A DNA stretch of 64,000 nt from Bifidobacterium stellenboschense (GTDB lineage Bacteria > Actinomycetota > Actinomycetes > Actinomycetales > Bifidobacteriaceae): contig NZ_JGZP01000005.1 of NCBI RefSeq assembly GCF_000741785.1, positions 31,875 to 95,874 of the forward strand. The letters run 5' to 3'. Every line of letters starts with the position of its first letter. The first letter of the stretch is position 1. Under the pieces are notes generated by a model. It searched no databases and was not told the origin of the DNA. It worked only from the letters and a program-made list of their open reading frames with translations. This document shows positions 17,739 to 26,439 of this stretch, in pieces. The position numbers were made by a program, and so were the translations under genes.

Positions 17739-19024
17739 ACGCCACGAATCCGGCAATCCGCCCGATGAACGCCACGAAGGCAGCGCCGCCCCTCCTGGCG
17801 GCCCTCATCTTCCTGGTGGCGCTGAACCTGCGTCCCGCGGTCGCCGGCGTCGGACCGGTGCTCACGCGCATCGGCGACGATCTCGGCTGGGGCGAGAGCG
17901 TGCTCGGCGTGCTCGGCGCGATGCCGCTGTGGGCGTTCGCCGCCGTCAGCCCGCTGGTCCGGTTCGCGGAAAGGCGTCTTGGCGCGGACGGCACCGTCCT
18001 CGCCGCGCTGCTCGTCCTCGCCGCCGGCGACCTCGTCCGATCGTTCGGCGGTCCTGCCGGCGTGTGGCTGGGCACGTTCGCCGTCGGCGCGGGCATCGCC
18101 GCCGGCAACGTGCTCGTGCCGGTCATCGCGAAACGTGACTACGCCCGTCACGTCGCCGTCGCCACGGGCGTGTACTCCGGCTGCATCACCGCCGGCTCCG
18201 CCATCGCCGGCCTCACCGCCGCGCCGCTCGCCGCCGCGCTCGGCGGCTGGCGGCCGGCGCTCGCCGTCTGGGCCGTGCCTCCGCTCGTCGTCGCCGCATT
18301 GTGGTCGATCCGCGTGGCGCGCGGGATGCGGGGGAATGGGAACGGTGACGGCGATGACGGCGCGTCGTCGTCGACATCGCACGTCGCCGGTACCGCGGCG
18401 CACGTCGCCGCCGGTACCGCCACGGATGCCGCCGTCACGGACGTGCGTCCGCTGTGGCGTCGCCCGATGACATGGTGGGTGACGTTGTTCATGGGATTGC
18501 AGTCGGCCGCGTTCTACACGATGTCGAACTGGCTGCCCTCGCTCGCCGCGGCCGCCGGATTCTCCGAATCGCAGGCCGGCGTCCAACTGTTCGTCTTCCA
18601 ATCGCTCGGCATCCTCTCCGGCCTCCTGATCCCCGCGCTGATGCATGTGCGCGGCAACCAGATATGCGCGGCGCTCGCCGCCAGCGTGCCGATGGTCGTC
18701 GCCGGATGCGGATGGCTGCTGGCACCCGCCGCGTCGATGCTGTGGAGCGTGATCGGCGGCATGGGCCAGGGCGCGTCGCTGGTCGTTGCGCTCACGCTGA
18801 TCGCCCTGCGCGGCCGCACCCCGTCCGACACGGTCGCGTTGTCCGGCATGGCGCAGTCGCTCGGCTATCTGGTCGCCTCCGTCGGCCCGCTCGCCTTCGG
18901 CACGCTGGCCGAACTGTCCGGCGCATGGGTCGCGCCGCTCGTCCTGTTCACCGCGCTCGCCGCCGCGCAGTGCGTGGTCGCGGTATTGGCTGGCGACGAG
19001 CGCCGTCCGTCCGTCGTTGCGTGA
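17735..19024 (+). CDS. MFS transporter, CynX/NimT-like
   Basis: A 12-helix major facilitator permease of 429 aa. The N-terminal sequence LVALNLRPAVAGVGPVL and the stretch AMPLWAFAAVSPL resemble the cyanate/2-nitroimidazole (CynX/NimT) family. A hydrophilic Gly/Asp/Ser/Thr-rich loop at ~195-240 separates the two six-helix halves. The substrate is unknown. The start overlaps the stop of the HAD gene (ATGA). The start region is duplicated: an 18-nt string (17731-17748) recurs 30 nt later (17761-17778), giving a second in-frame ATG at 17765 with the same following codons. Confidence 0.82.
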   Translation: MNATNPAIRPMNATKAAPPLLAALIFLVALNLRPAVAGVGPVLTRIGDDLGWGESVLGVLGAMPLWAFAAVSPLVRFAERRLGADGTVLAALLVLAAGDLVRSFGGPAGVWLGTFAVGAGIAAGNVLVPVIAKRDYARHVAVATGVYSGCITAGSAIAGLTAAPLAAALGGWRPALAVWAVPPLVVAALWSIRVARGMRGNGNGDGDDGASSSTSHVAGTAAHVAAGTATDAAVTDVRPLWRRPMTWWVTLFMGLQSAAFYTMSNWLPSLAAAAGFSESQAGVQLFVFQSLGILSGLLIPALMHVRGNQICAALAASVPMVVAGCGWLLAPAASMLWSVIGGMGQGASLVVALTLIALRGRTPSDTVALSGMAQSLGYLVASVGPLAFGTLAELSGAWVAPLVLFTALAAAQCVVAVLAGDERRPSVVA

Positions 19025-19168
19025 GACCGGCAGAGTGCGTTTCGCGTAACATTCGCCCGTACGATGACATTGTTTGATATGCAACAATCCGCGATACCGT
19101 GACGTCGTCATCGCGGATCGACCGCATCAACCGAATCGAACGAATCGACGGACGGAAGGACGGCACGC

Positions 19169-20695
19169 ATGCGCGGACATGACGGACACGACACCCAGAA
19201 CGCACGGGCGGCACGCGCGGGGGAGTCGGTGGAATCCGCGCGAACCGGCCGTGACGGCGGCGGCGCTACGGACGCCGCCAAACGGCCCGTCGCGCCGAGA
19301 CTCGTCGTCACCGTCGTCGCGCTCGCCATCCTCACGTTCCTCGGCATCCTGTCCGAAACATCGCTCAACATCGCCTACTCGACGCTGATGGCCGAGTTCG
19401 CGATTGACGCGTCCACCGTGCAATGGCTCACCACCGGCTACCTGCTGCTGTTGTCCGTCGCGATCCCGAGCTCGCCGTTCATGGTGCGCCGGTTCGCGAC
19501 GAAGCGGCTGTTCGTCGCCGCCGTCGCGATCTTCACGCTCGGCACGCTGATCGGCGCGCTCGCCGCGAGCTTCCCGATGCTGCTCGCCGCGCGTCTCGTC
19601 ATGGCGCTCGGCACCGGCATCTCGCTGCCGCTCATCACCACCATCATCCTGGAGAAGGCGCCGCTCGAACAGCGCGGCGCGATGCTCGGCATCGTGAGCC
19701 TCGTCACCTGCGCCGCGCCCGCCATCGGCCCGGTGTTCGGCGGCATCGTGATGGAATGGCTCGACTGGCATTGGATCTTCTACGCGATGCTGCCGTTCCT
19801 TGTGGTCTCCTTCGCGCTCGGCGTCGCCACCGTGCCGGAGATCCGGCATCCGGGCGACGCGGAGCAGGCGCGCATCAGCGTGCCGTCGCTGCTGCTGGTC
19901 GCGCTCGGACTCGCGGGGCTGATCGTCGCGGTCAGCTTCTTCGCCGCGTGGAACGGCGACTGGCGGTTCTGGGCGACGCTTTTTAGCGCCGTCGCTGTGC
20001 TCGCCGTGTTCGCCGCCGTGCAGCTGAAGATGGGCCGTCCGCTCGTCGAGGTGCGCGTGTTCGGCTACCCCGGGTTCACGCTCGGCATGCTCATCCTGCT
20101 CATGGCCTCGGGCGGAGTGCTCGGCCTCAACTTCATGCTGCCGATCCTGCTGCAACGCGGCTTCGGATTCGGATCGCTCGTCGCCGCGCTGATCCTCCTG
20201 CCCGGCGCGGTGGTCGGCGCGATCGCCGCACCGATGATCGGCGGCGCACTGAAGGGTCACTTTCCGCCGAAGTTCATCCTGTGCGGCTTCCTCGGCGTCA
20301 CCGTGATGGACGCGGCAATCATCGTCGCCTACCGCAACGTGGCCGCGGTGGCCGTCGCCTACGCGCTGTTCATGGCGTGCTCCGGATTCGTGCTCGTGCC
20401 CGACCAGACGCACGCGTTGAACCAGCTGCCCGCGCGGCTCAACGCGGACGGTTCCGCCGTGATGAACACGGTCCAGCAGCTCGCCGGCGCGATCGGCACC
20501 GCCGTCGCGAGCGCGCTGATTACCGAGTTCTCGGCCGCCGCCGCGCGTTCCGGCGCCTCGACCGCCGCATCGTATCTGCTCGGCTTCGCGTCGAGCATGT
20601 GGCCGCTCGCCGGCATGGCCGTATGCGGCGCCGTGCTCGCCGCGCTCATGTTCCGCTTCTCCACGCGCCGCCCGCCGGAGCTGGTCGAGGCATGA
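19169..20695 (+). CDS. MFS drug-efflux-type transporter, DHA2/EmrB-like
   Basis: Predicted 14-helix proton-coupled exporter of 508 aa. After a ~45-residue hydrophilic N-terminus, helices begin at LVVTVVALAILTFLG. Motifs typical of DHA2 proteins include LMAEFAIDASTVQWLTTGYL, the loop ARLVMALGTGI, and a helix-5 motif C-like AIGPVFGGIVMEW. Substrates are unknown; drug or small-molecule export is inferred from the family. It is a separate unit 145 nt after the previous MFS gene. A small hairpin follows. Confidence 0.85.
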   Translation: MRGHDGHDTQNARAARAGESVESARTGRDGGGATDAAKRPVAPRLVVTVVALAILTFLGILSETSLNIAYSTLMAEFAIDASTVQWLTTGYLLLLSVAIPSSPFMVRRFATKRLFVAAVAIFTLGTLIGALAASFPMLLAARLVMALGTGISLPLITTIILEKAPLEQRGAMLGIVSLVTCAAPAIGPVFGGIVMEWLDWHWIFYAMLPFLVVSFALGVATVPEIRHPGDAEQARISVPSLLLVALGLAGLIVAVSFFAAWNGDWRFWATLFSAVAVLAVFAAVQLKMGRPLVEVRVFGYPGFTLGMLILLMASGGVLGLNFMLPILLQRGFGFGSLVAALILLPGAVVGAIAAPMIGGALKGHFPPKFILCGFLGVTVMDAAIIVAYRNVAAVAVAYALFMACSGFVLVPDQTHALNQLPARLNADGSAVMNTVQQLAGAIGTAVASALITEFSAAAARSGASTAASYLLGFASSMWPLAGMAVCGAVLAALMFRFSTRRPPELVEA

Positions 20696-20827
20696 GTTTC
20701 GTGTGGTTCGCGCGTGCCGGTGCGCCCGTCGTCGGATTCCCGATGGCATTGGCGCCGTGGTTGCGGTGAAGATGCTGCTGGGGTAGGGGAGCGCCGGAGT
20801 GTTTCGGACCGTTTGAGACCACTTGGA

Positions 20828-20848
20828 ATCACCGGGTTTTCCGGTGAT
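20828..20848. terminator. hairpin downstream of the MFS exporter
   Basis: ATCACCGG (20828-20835) / CCGGTGAT (20841-20848) with a GTTTT loop. No U-tract follows, so terminator function is only probable. Confidence 0.4.
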
Positions 20849-20894
20849 GGGCGCGGGGGGCCGCTGTGGAATCGCAAGCGCGACACGCCGAGGG

Positions 20895-20922
20895 TTGCGT
20901 GAGTCGCGGATGTCGGTAATAT
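20895..20922 (+). promoter_or_regulatory. promoter of tRNA-Asp
   Basis: TTGCGT (20895-20900), 16-bp spacer, TAATAT (20917-20922). The predicted start is near 20929, about 28 nt before the tRNA. Confidence 0.6.
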
Positions 20923-20956
20923 ATCTACTCGTGCTTGCACAGCGCAAGTGCGAAAC

Positions 20957-21033
20957 GGCCGCGTAGCTCAGTTGGTTAGAGCGCCGCCCTGTCACGGCGG
21001 AGGTCGCCGGTTCAAGTCCGGTCGTGGTCGCCA
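20957..21033 (+). tRNA. tRNA-Asp (anticodon GUC)
   Basis: The cloverleaf can be folded fully. The acceptor GGCCGCG pairs with CGTGGTC, the anticodon stem is CCGCC/GGCGG with loop CTGTCAC (anticodon GTC), and the T-arm is GCCGG-TTCAAGT-CCGGT. The discriminator is G and CCA is encoded (21031-21033). Confidence 0.97.
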
Positions 21034-21036
21034 AAG

Positions 21037-21075
21037 AAAGCCCCGTCATTGCGACGGGGCTTTCGCGTTTTTTAC
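21037..21075 (+). terminator. rho-independent terminator of tRNA-Asp
   Basis: AAAGCCCCGTC (21037-21047) pairs with GACGGGGCTTT (21053-21063), and a T-run follows at 21068-21073. Confidence 0.88.
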
Positions 21076-21081
21076 GTCTCG

Positions 21082-21175
21082 ATTCCCATGGTGCGGTAAA
21101 TCCGCCATGGTGCGGTGGTGGAAAATGGCTATTTTCCACCGATGTGGAGATTGTGTGTTACCGCACCATGGGAAT
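21082..21175. repeat. 94-bp nested inverted repeat
   Basis: Perfect 18-bp terminal inverted repeats (ATTCCCATGGTGCGGTAA at 21082-21099, complement at 21158-21175) enclose a 10-bp perfect hairpin GGTGGAAAAT-GGCT-ATTTTCCACC (21117-21140). The left arm also contains a direct repeat of CCATGGTGCGGT. It lies between the tRNA terminator and the 3' end of the glucokinase gene and could be a bidirectional terminator or a MITE-like relic. Confidence 0.8.
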
Positions 21176-21179
21176 ATGC

Positions 21180-22130
21180 TTACCGCAGGGCGAGGTTGGC
21201 GGCGCCGATGAGGCCGGCGTCCTGGCCGGCGGTGGCGGCGACGATCTTCGCGTGGCTGCGGTAGGCGCTGCCTTCGAGGAATCGCGCGTAGTTGTAGCGG
21301 GCCGGCTCGAGCAGGATGTCGCCGACGGCCACCACGCCGCCGCCGATCACGAAGATGTCCGGGTCGAGCACGGCGGCGACCGCGGCCATCGTGCGGCCCA
21401 GCCATTCGCCGATCTTGCCGAACGCGTACAGGCCGAGCTCGTCGCCCTCCTGCGCGGCCTGGGAGACCATCGGGCCCTCCAGCTTCGTGATGTCGCCGCC
21501 GCACAGCTCCATCAGGCGCTTTGCGTCCTGCGGACGGCGGCGCACGGCCGACTTGGCGAAGTTCTCGAGCGAGGTGCCGGACGTGTAGCGTTCGGCGCAG
21601 CCGCGCAGGCCGCAGCCGCAGTGGTCGCCGTCCGGGACCATCGGCAGGTGGCCGAGCTCGGCGGCCATGCCGAACGAGCCGCGGTACAGCTCGCCGTTGA
21701 TGACGATCGCGCCGCCGAGACCGGTGCCGACGGTGAGCGCCACCATGTTGCGGTGCCCCTGGCCTGCGCCGTGCACGTATTCGCCCCAGCCGGCGCAGTT
21801 CGCGTCGTTCTCGACGACGACCGGCACGGCGTGGTCGATGAGCTCGCCCACGTGCTCGGACAGGTTGTAGTCGATCCACGCGGGGATGTTCGCGGCGAAG
21901 GTCAGGGTCTTGCGATCCGCGGCGACGTTGCCGGCTGCGGAGATGCCGATCGCCTGGATGTCGGTGTGGCCGGCGGCGATGGCCTCACGGTAGATTTCGG
22001 CGATGTTCTGGTTGATGGCATCGGCATCCATCGGCGTGGGCACGCGCCAACGCTGGATGATGCTATCGTTTTCATCGCAAACGGCACCCGCGATCTTGGT
22101 TCCTCCGATGTCGATGGCCAGCGTGGTCAT
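21180..22130 (-). CDS. glk: ROK-family glucokinase
   Basis: Phosphorylates glucose with ATP to feed the bifid shunt. The 316-aa protein begins with the phosphate loop DIGGTKIAGAV. It has the catalytic segment VENDANCAGWGEY, the loop TVGTGLGGAIVINGELYRG, the ROK signature with zinc-binding cysteines HCGCGLRGCAE, and the conserved EXGH-type AAELGHLP. It lacks an N-terminal DNA-binding domain, so it is a kinase and not a ROK repressor. The upstream region holds LacI-type operator-like sites, suggesting carbohydrate-responsive control. Confidence 0.92.
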   Translation of the reverse strand: MTTLAIDIGGTKIAGAVCDENDSIIQRWRVPTPMDADAINQNIAEIYREAIAAGHTDIQAIGISAAGNVAADRKTLTFAANIPAWIDYNLSEHVGELIDHAVPVVVENDANCAGWGEYVHGAGQGHRNMVALTVGTGLGGAIVINGELYRGSFGMAAELGHLPMVPDGDHCGCGLRGCAERYTSGTSLENFAKSAVRRRPQDAKRLMELCGGDITKLEGPMVSQAAQEGDELGLYAFGKIGEWLGRTMAAVAAVLDPDIFVIGGGVVAVGDILLEPARYNYARFLEGSAYRSHAKIVAATAGQDAGLIGAANLALR

Positions 22131-22173
22131 GTGCTCTCCTTTGATTGGTTACGAACGTTGTAGACACTGGAAT

Positions 22174-22185
22174 CATAACGTTTGC
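22174..22185. promoter_or_regulatory. half-conserved LacI-type operator at glk
   Basis: CATAACGTTTGC shares TAACGTTTGC exactly with the site upstream of the gal operon (9638-9647). It lies about 45 bp upstream of the glk start. Confidence 0.4.
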
Positions 22186-22297
22186 GGGTGACGTCGCAGG
22201 GCTGCGAAACGCACGTTCTGTCCGCATGATGGCATGTTCTGTTGCATTGCGGTGACTGGGAGCGCTCACAACAAACGAACTCGCACAGGGAAAACCG

Positions 22298-22309
22298 GCA
22301 AACGATTGC
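22298..22309. promoter_or_regulatory. LacI-type operator at glk
   Basis: GCAAACGATTGC matches GCAANCGNTTGC perfectly and is palindromic apart from the two N positions. It is ~170 bp upstream of the glk start. Confidence 0.5.
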
Positions 22310-22660
22310 ATGCGAGTTTCGATTCTCCCGGTAGTGCTTCGCCTCTCTCCCCGCGAAGGCGAGATGAATCGTCGGGCATTTCTGCAACGTGGTCGTCGTC
22401 GCGGGGACTGCGACCGCGACCACGCCGTCGTGTCGGCGAGACAACGGCCGTACTGACCGATGCCGTGCCGTCTGTGAGGCAAATCACGGTCGATATGTAG
22501 AGTGCCTCCCATACCTGCGAGGGCCACGGGGCACCATGAATATTACGAGTGTCGTGTTATTGCGGGGCATCGGTCGAAGCGGGCCGGTGGCACGGCTCCG
22601 GGCCAAGTCGGCGATGCGACGAGGCCGCATCCCCAACGGACCAGCAAAGGACCCATCACA

Positions 22661-24070
22661 ATGACGTATGCAACCATCAACCCGTACACCGGCGAAACCG
22701 TCGCCACCTTCCCGAACGCCACCGCCGACGAGGTCGACGCCGCGCTTGACAACGCGCATCGCGCCTTCCTCGCATGGCGCGACCTGCCGATCGCGCAGCG
22801 CGTCGCCGTGCTCGAACAGGCCGCGCGCATCCTCGAAGCGAACCGCGGGGACTACGCCGCCACCATCACGCTCGAAATGGGCAAGACCGCGGCGGAGGCG
22901 GCCGGCGAGATCGACATCTGCGTGTCGATGCTGCGCTACTACGTGGAACACGGCGAGGAGCTGCTCGCCCCGCGCTTCCTGCCCGCCAAAGGCTACGGCG
23001 ACACCGACGTGCAGCTCGTCAACGATCCGATGGGCGTGATCTTCGCCGTCGAACCATGGAACTTCCCCTACTATCAGGTCGTGCGCATCACCGCGCCGCA
23101 GCTCACCGCCGGCAACGTCATCGTGCTCAAGCACGCCTCGAACGTGCCGCAGTGCGCCGCGCGCATGGAGGAGCTGTTCCGACTCGCCGCCGAAAACGCC
23201 GGCATCGACGGGGACGTGGCAGGCGGGCTCCTCACCAACCTGTACCTGCCCCACGACCAGACCGAGCGCGTCATCGCCAGCCCGTACGTGCGCGGCGTGG
23301 CGCTCACCGGTTCCGAGAAGGCCGGTGCGCTTGTGGCCTCGCTCGCCGCGAAGCACTTGAAGAAGAGCACGCTGGAGCTCGGCGGTGCCGACGCGTTCAT
23401 CGTGCTTTCCGACGCCGACGTGGACAAGGCCGCCGACTGGGCGGTGCAGGGACGCAACTGGAACGCCGGTCAGGTGTGCGTCTCCTCGAAGCGGCTCATC
23501 GTGGTCGACGAGGCGTACGACCGGTTCCTCGCCCGCTACCGCGAAGGCGCGGCGAAGCTCGTCGCCGGTGATCCGAACGACCCGAAGACGACGCTCGCGC
23601 CGCTGTCGAGCGAGGGCGCGAAGCGCACGCTGCAGCGGCAGGTCGACGAGGCCGTGGCACAGGGAGCCAAGGTCGAATACCTCGCCGACGTGCCGGAAAC
23701 CGGCGCGTTCTTCCCGCCCGCGCTGCTCACCGACGTGAGCGAAAGCAACGACGCGTTCCACACCGAGTTCTTCGGGCCGGTCGCGCAGCTGTACCGTGCG
23801 AAGGACGAGGACGACGCGGTGCGCATCGCCAACGACTCGCCGTTCGGGCTCGGCGGCTCCGTGTTCAGTCGGGACATCCGCCATGCGCAGCAGGTGGCGC
23901 GCCGGCTCGACACCGGCATGGTCGCCGTCAACCATCCGACCATCGTCGCGGCGGACATCCCGTTCGGCGGCGTGAAGAACTCCGGCTACGGCCATGAGCT
24001 CATCGACCTGGGATTGAAGGAGTTCGTCAACCAGAAGGTCATCGCCGTGGGCGACATCGACGCCCTGTGA
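22661..24070 (+). CDS. NAD(P)-dependent aldehyde dehydrogenase, succinate-semialdehyde type
   Basis: Oxidises an aldehyde to the acid; the closest family is succinate-semialdehyde dehydrogenase (GabD/Sad-like). The 469-aa protein starts ATINPYTGETVATFPNAT, as that subfamily does. It shows the cofactor-binding GVALTGSEKAGALVA, the catalytic Glu in TLELGGADAFIVL, the catalytic Cys in NAGQVCVSSKR, and the C-terminal EFFGPVAQLYRA and PFGGVKNSGYGHEL. Short length (under 480 aa) also fits Sad-type enzymes. The ATG at 22661 has AAAGGA 9 nt upstream. The true substrate is not certain, and no GABA-pathway neighbours are present. Confidence 0.88.
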   Translation: MTYATINPYTGETVATFPNATADEVDAALDNAHRAFLAWRDLPIAQRVAVLEQAARILEANRGDYAATITLEMGKTAAEAAGEIDICVSMLRYYVEHGEELLAPRFLPAKGYGDTDVQLVNDPMGVIFAVEPWNFPYYQVVRITAPQLTAGNVIVLKHASNVPQCAARMEELFRLAAENAGIDGDVAGGLLTNLYLPHDQTERVIASPYVRGVALTGSEKAGALVASLAAKHLKKSTLELGGADAFIVLSDADVDKAADWAVQGRNWNAGQVCVSSKRLIVVDEAYDRFLARYREGAAKLVAGDPNDPKTTLAPLSSEGAKRTLQRQVDEAVAQGAKVEYLADVPETGAFFPPALLTDVSESNDAFHTEFFGPVAQLYRAKDEDDAVRIANDSPFGLGGSVFSRDIRHAQQVARRLDTGMVAVNHPTIVAADIPFGGVKNSGYGHELIDLGLKEFVNQKVIAVGDIDAL

Positions 24071-24149
24071 CGGTTGAGGCTGCGGGTATTGGCGATCGTG
24101 TGGGCCGCCGGGCCGGTGCGGCGAAGGTCCTTCGCGCGGCCACGAACGG

Positions 24150-25148
24150 TTACGGGCGCTTCGGACGCTCCAGATGGCGACGCGCCAGGTCGAACGTGTA
24201 GACGGCGAGGGCGAGCCAGATCACCGAGAACGAGACGAATCGGTGGGCGGGCACGTGTTCGCCGAGCACCGCGATGCCGAGGATCAGCTGGATGGTGGGC
24301 GTGATGTACTGCGTGAAGCTCAACGTGAGGAACGCCGCATGCCGCACGCCGTACGAGGTGAGCACGAGCGGGATCGCGGTGAGCAGGCCGCAACCGGCGA
24401 GCAGCGCCCACACCCACCATGGCTCCCCGGCGGGCACGCCGAACCGCGGCTGCGCGGCGAGCGCCGCGAACGCGAACGGCGCGAGCACGCCGGTCTCGAA
24501 CGTCAACGATTGGAACGGGTCGAGCGGAATGAACCGTTTGATCAGGCAATACCCGGAGTAGCTGAACGTCATGAGCAGGGCGAGACCGGGGAACGCGCCC
24601 GTGTCGAGCACGTAGAGCGCGCCGCCCGCCAGCGCGACCCCCATCGAGACGAGGCCGAGCCGCGTGGCCCGTTCATGCAGGATGACCAGCGCGAGCGCCA
24701 TGTTGATGAGCGGCATGAGGAAGTTCGCGGCGCTCGCCTCGGAGGTGCGCCCGACGGCGACGAGCCGGATGTACACGACCCAGTCGATGGTGACGAGCAC
24801 GGCGGCCGCGACCTCCATCCAGAAGACGCACGGCTTATGCCACATGGCCTTCACCGCGGCGGCGAATCCGCGCCAGCGTCGCGTGGCCAGCATGAACAGC
24901 GCCATGACGACGGCCGCCGTGAGAATGCGGTAGAGCATCACGTTCATCGACGGCACGGTGGCGAGCGCCGCCCAGTACAGGGGGAACATGCCATAGACGA
25001 ACGCCTGGGCGAGCGTCGCGGCGACGCCCCGCGGCGTCTGCACGACGCGTTCGCCGGTTTGCGTCGTCGTCGCCGGGGCGCGTTCGGCGGCGGTGTCGCC
25101 GCCTGCGCTCGTCGCGTCGTGTGCGTGAGGTGCCGGTTCGTTCGTCAT
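24150..25148 (-). CDS. rarD: RarD-type EamA permease
   Basis: A 10-helix membrane protein of the drug/metabolite transporter superfamily, 332 aa. RarD features are the early segment AQAFVYGMFPLYWAAL, NVMLYRILTAAVVM, TIDWVVYIRLVAVGRTSEAS, and the second half LLAGCGLLTAIPLVLTSYGV. RarD proteins are named for a chloramphenicol-sensitivity phenotype, and the substrate is unknown. A hydrophilic Ala/Thr-rich N-terminus (~45 aa) precedes helix 1. The start at 25148 is preferred because the upstream in-frame extension is low-complexity and crosses a repeated stretch; its ribosome binding site (GAAAG) is weak. Confidence 0.87.
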   Translation of the reverse strand: MTNEPAPHAHDATSAGGDTAAERAPATTTQTGERVVQTPRGVAATLAQAFVYGMFPLYWAALATVPSMNVMLYRILTAAVVMALFMLATRRWRGFAAAVKAMWHKPCVFWMEVAAAVLVTIDWVVYIRLVAVGRTSEASAANFLMPLINMALALVILHERATRLGLVSMGVALAGGALYVLDTGAFPGLALLMTFSYSGYCLIKRFIPLDPFQSLTFETGVLAPFAFAALAAQPRFGVPAGEPWWVWALLAGCGLLTAIPLVLTSYGVRHAAFLTLSFTQYITPTIQLILGIAVLGEHVPAHRFVSFSVIWLALAVYTFDLARRHLERPKRP

Positions 25149-25211
25149 GTCGTCTTTCGTCGTGGTCGATGGTGGTTGGTGATTGCGGCCGGTGGCGATT
25201 GTATCGCGTCC

Positions 25212-25272
25212 GCGGAATGGTGTGCGGCGTCCGCGGGAATGGGGTGCGGTCATCGTGCGGAATGGTGTGTGG
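25212..25272. repeat. three-copy degenerate direct repeat upstream of an uncharacterised gene
   Basis: GCGGAATGGTGTGCGG (25212-25227) recurs at 25233-25249 with one extra base and at 25257-25272 with one change. Period is 21-24 bp. It lies between divergent rarD and the gene at 25441. Confidence 0.6.
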
Positions 25273-25440
25273 CGGCGCGCGAAACCCGCGATGGTGGTGG
25301 ATAAAGGCGTGCTCGTCCACCGGGTTTTCCACCGTCGGGCACGGGCATGTGGATGGGTTTGCCCGTGCCGCGACGGGGTTCTACCGTGGGGTGCACGGGG
25401 AGGGCGACGGCGCCTTCCGCAGGATCTCGGAGGGGGAATC

Positions 25441-26268
25441 ATGATGATGGTCGATATGCCGGATGGTCTGGTGGCCGATGTGCCGCGTGGCGTGCCGGTC
25501 GGCACCGGCATGGTCGCGGCGGAGAATTCCAATCGCGGCGGTGATGCAGGTGTCCGTGGGGCTCGCGCCCATGACGGGGATGATATTCCGCGGGACGTGC
25601 CGGTCGCGACGATCCGGGTGGCCGATGTGGTCGCCTTGTTCCGTGAGAACGATCTGGTGACGTATGGGGATGCGCGGCGCGAGTTCTTCATCCAGTTGAA
25701 TCTCAATCCGTTCCGGCCGCGGTCGCGCGCGTTCCACGAGCATGTGGAGGACGCGTTCGCCCAATGGTTCGCGTTCGATTATCATCTCGACGTCTCCGGT
25801 CTGACGCCGTTCGCCGTGGCCGCCGCGTATGAGCGTCTCGACCGCGGCGATCTGGGGGAGCGGGGCTATCGCGATCTGTGCGAGATGTCATCCTCGAACG
25901 TGGCCTCGTGGTTCTGGGTGCGTGGCGCGTGCGCCGGGGCGGGTGTCGTGACGGTGGAGGATCTGGCGCATGGCGGCGTGCTCGACGTGCGTGACCGGGC
26001 GGCGGCGCGGCGGTTCGACGGCGCGTGCGGCGGCACGATCATCGGTCGCGTGGCGGAGGTGCGCGGCGTGTGGCGCATGCCGTGGGTGACGCTGTATGAG
26101 GCGCATACGCCGGACGACGACGCGTTCCGTGCGCATGTGGCGGCTTCGCTGCGTGCGTGGGAGCCGGGGTATGTGGATTACGCGCGTCTGCTGTTCGGTC
26201 GGGACCGTCGTCTCAAGGTCGATTGGGAGGAGGTGGCGGATGCGGGCTCGACGCGGTTGCGTGGATGA
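25441..26268 (+). CDS. uncharacterised protein, 275 aa
   Basis: I do not recognise this family. Codon-level composition matches its neighbours and a strong ribosome binding site (GGAGGGGGA) precedes three consecutive ATG codons at 25441-25449. The N-terminal ~55 residues are Gly/Asp/Val-rich and look disordered. From about residue 60 the protein looks folded and mostly helical: VADVVALFRENDLVTYGDARR, then FRPRSRAFHEHVEDAFAQWF, and a C-terminal half with many Trp residues (SWFWVRG, RAWEPGYVDYARLLFGRD). There is no signal peptide or transmembrane helix. Its neighbours (RarD, a 142-aa orphan) give no functional hint. Confidence 0.7.
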   Translation: MMMVDMPDGLVADVPRGVPVGTGMVAAENSNRGGDAGVRGARAHDGDDIPRDVPVATIRVADVVALFRENDLVTYGDARREFFIQLNLNPFRPRSRAFHEHVEDAFAQWFAFDYHLDVSGLTPFAVAAAYERLDRGDLGERGYRDLCEMSSSNVASWFWVRGACAGAGVVTVEDLAHGGVLDVRDRAAARRFDGACGGTIIGRVAEVRGVWRMPWVTLYEAHTPDDDAFRAHVAASLRAWEPGYVDYARLLFGRDRRLKVDWEEVADAGSTRLRG

Positions 26269-26345
26269 CGTCGCGTCCACGCCGATGCCGCCGTGGTGAT
26301 GGACGCTGTGGTGACGGATGCCGCGTGATGGTGGCGGAACGCACA

Positions 26346-26383
26346 GGGCCGTGGCCGGAGACTGATGCTCCGGGCCACGACCC
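26346..26383 (-). terminator. hairpin between convergent genes
   Basis: GGGCCGTGGCCGGAG (26346-26360) pairs with CTCCGGGCCACGACCC (26368-26383), with one G-T pair and one bulge. Shared 3' hairpin between the genes at 25441 and 26440; no U-tract. Confidence 0.5.
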
Positions 26384-26439
26384 TTCGGTGTTGCTGGTGC
26401 GGACGCGCCCTTGCGTCGGTACCGGGCGATGCGTGCGGA

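Larger units (their letters stand above)
22131..22660. other. 530-bp divergent regulatory region between glk and the aldehyde dehydrogenase
   Basis: No credible gene. On the glk side I see CATAACGTTTGC (22174-22185), GAGCGCTC within GGGAGCGCTCACAAC (22258-22272) and GCAAACGATTGC (22298-22309). The 22310-22630 part contains nothing I can interpret. Confidence 0.5.

Noticed and set aside
22234..22500. Small open frames in the glk upstream region
   Set aside because: No ribosome binding sites, compositionally poor, and overlapping on both strands; operator-like sites explain the region better.
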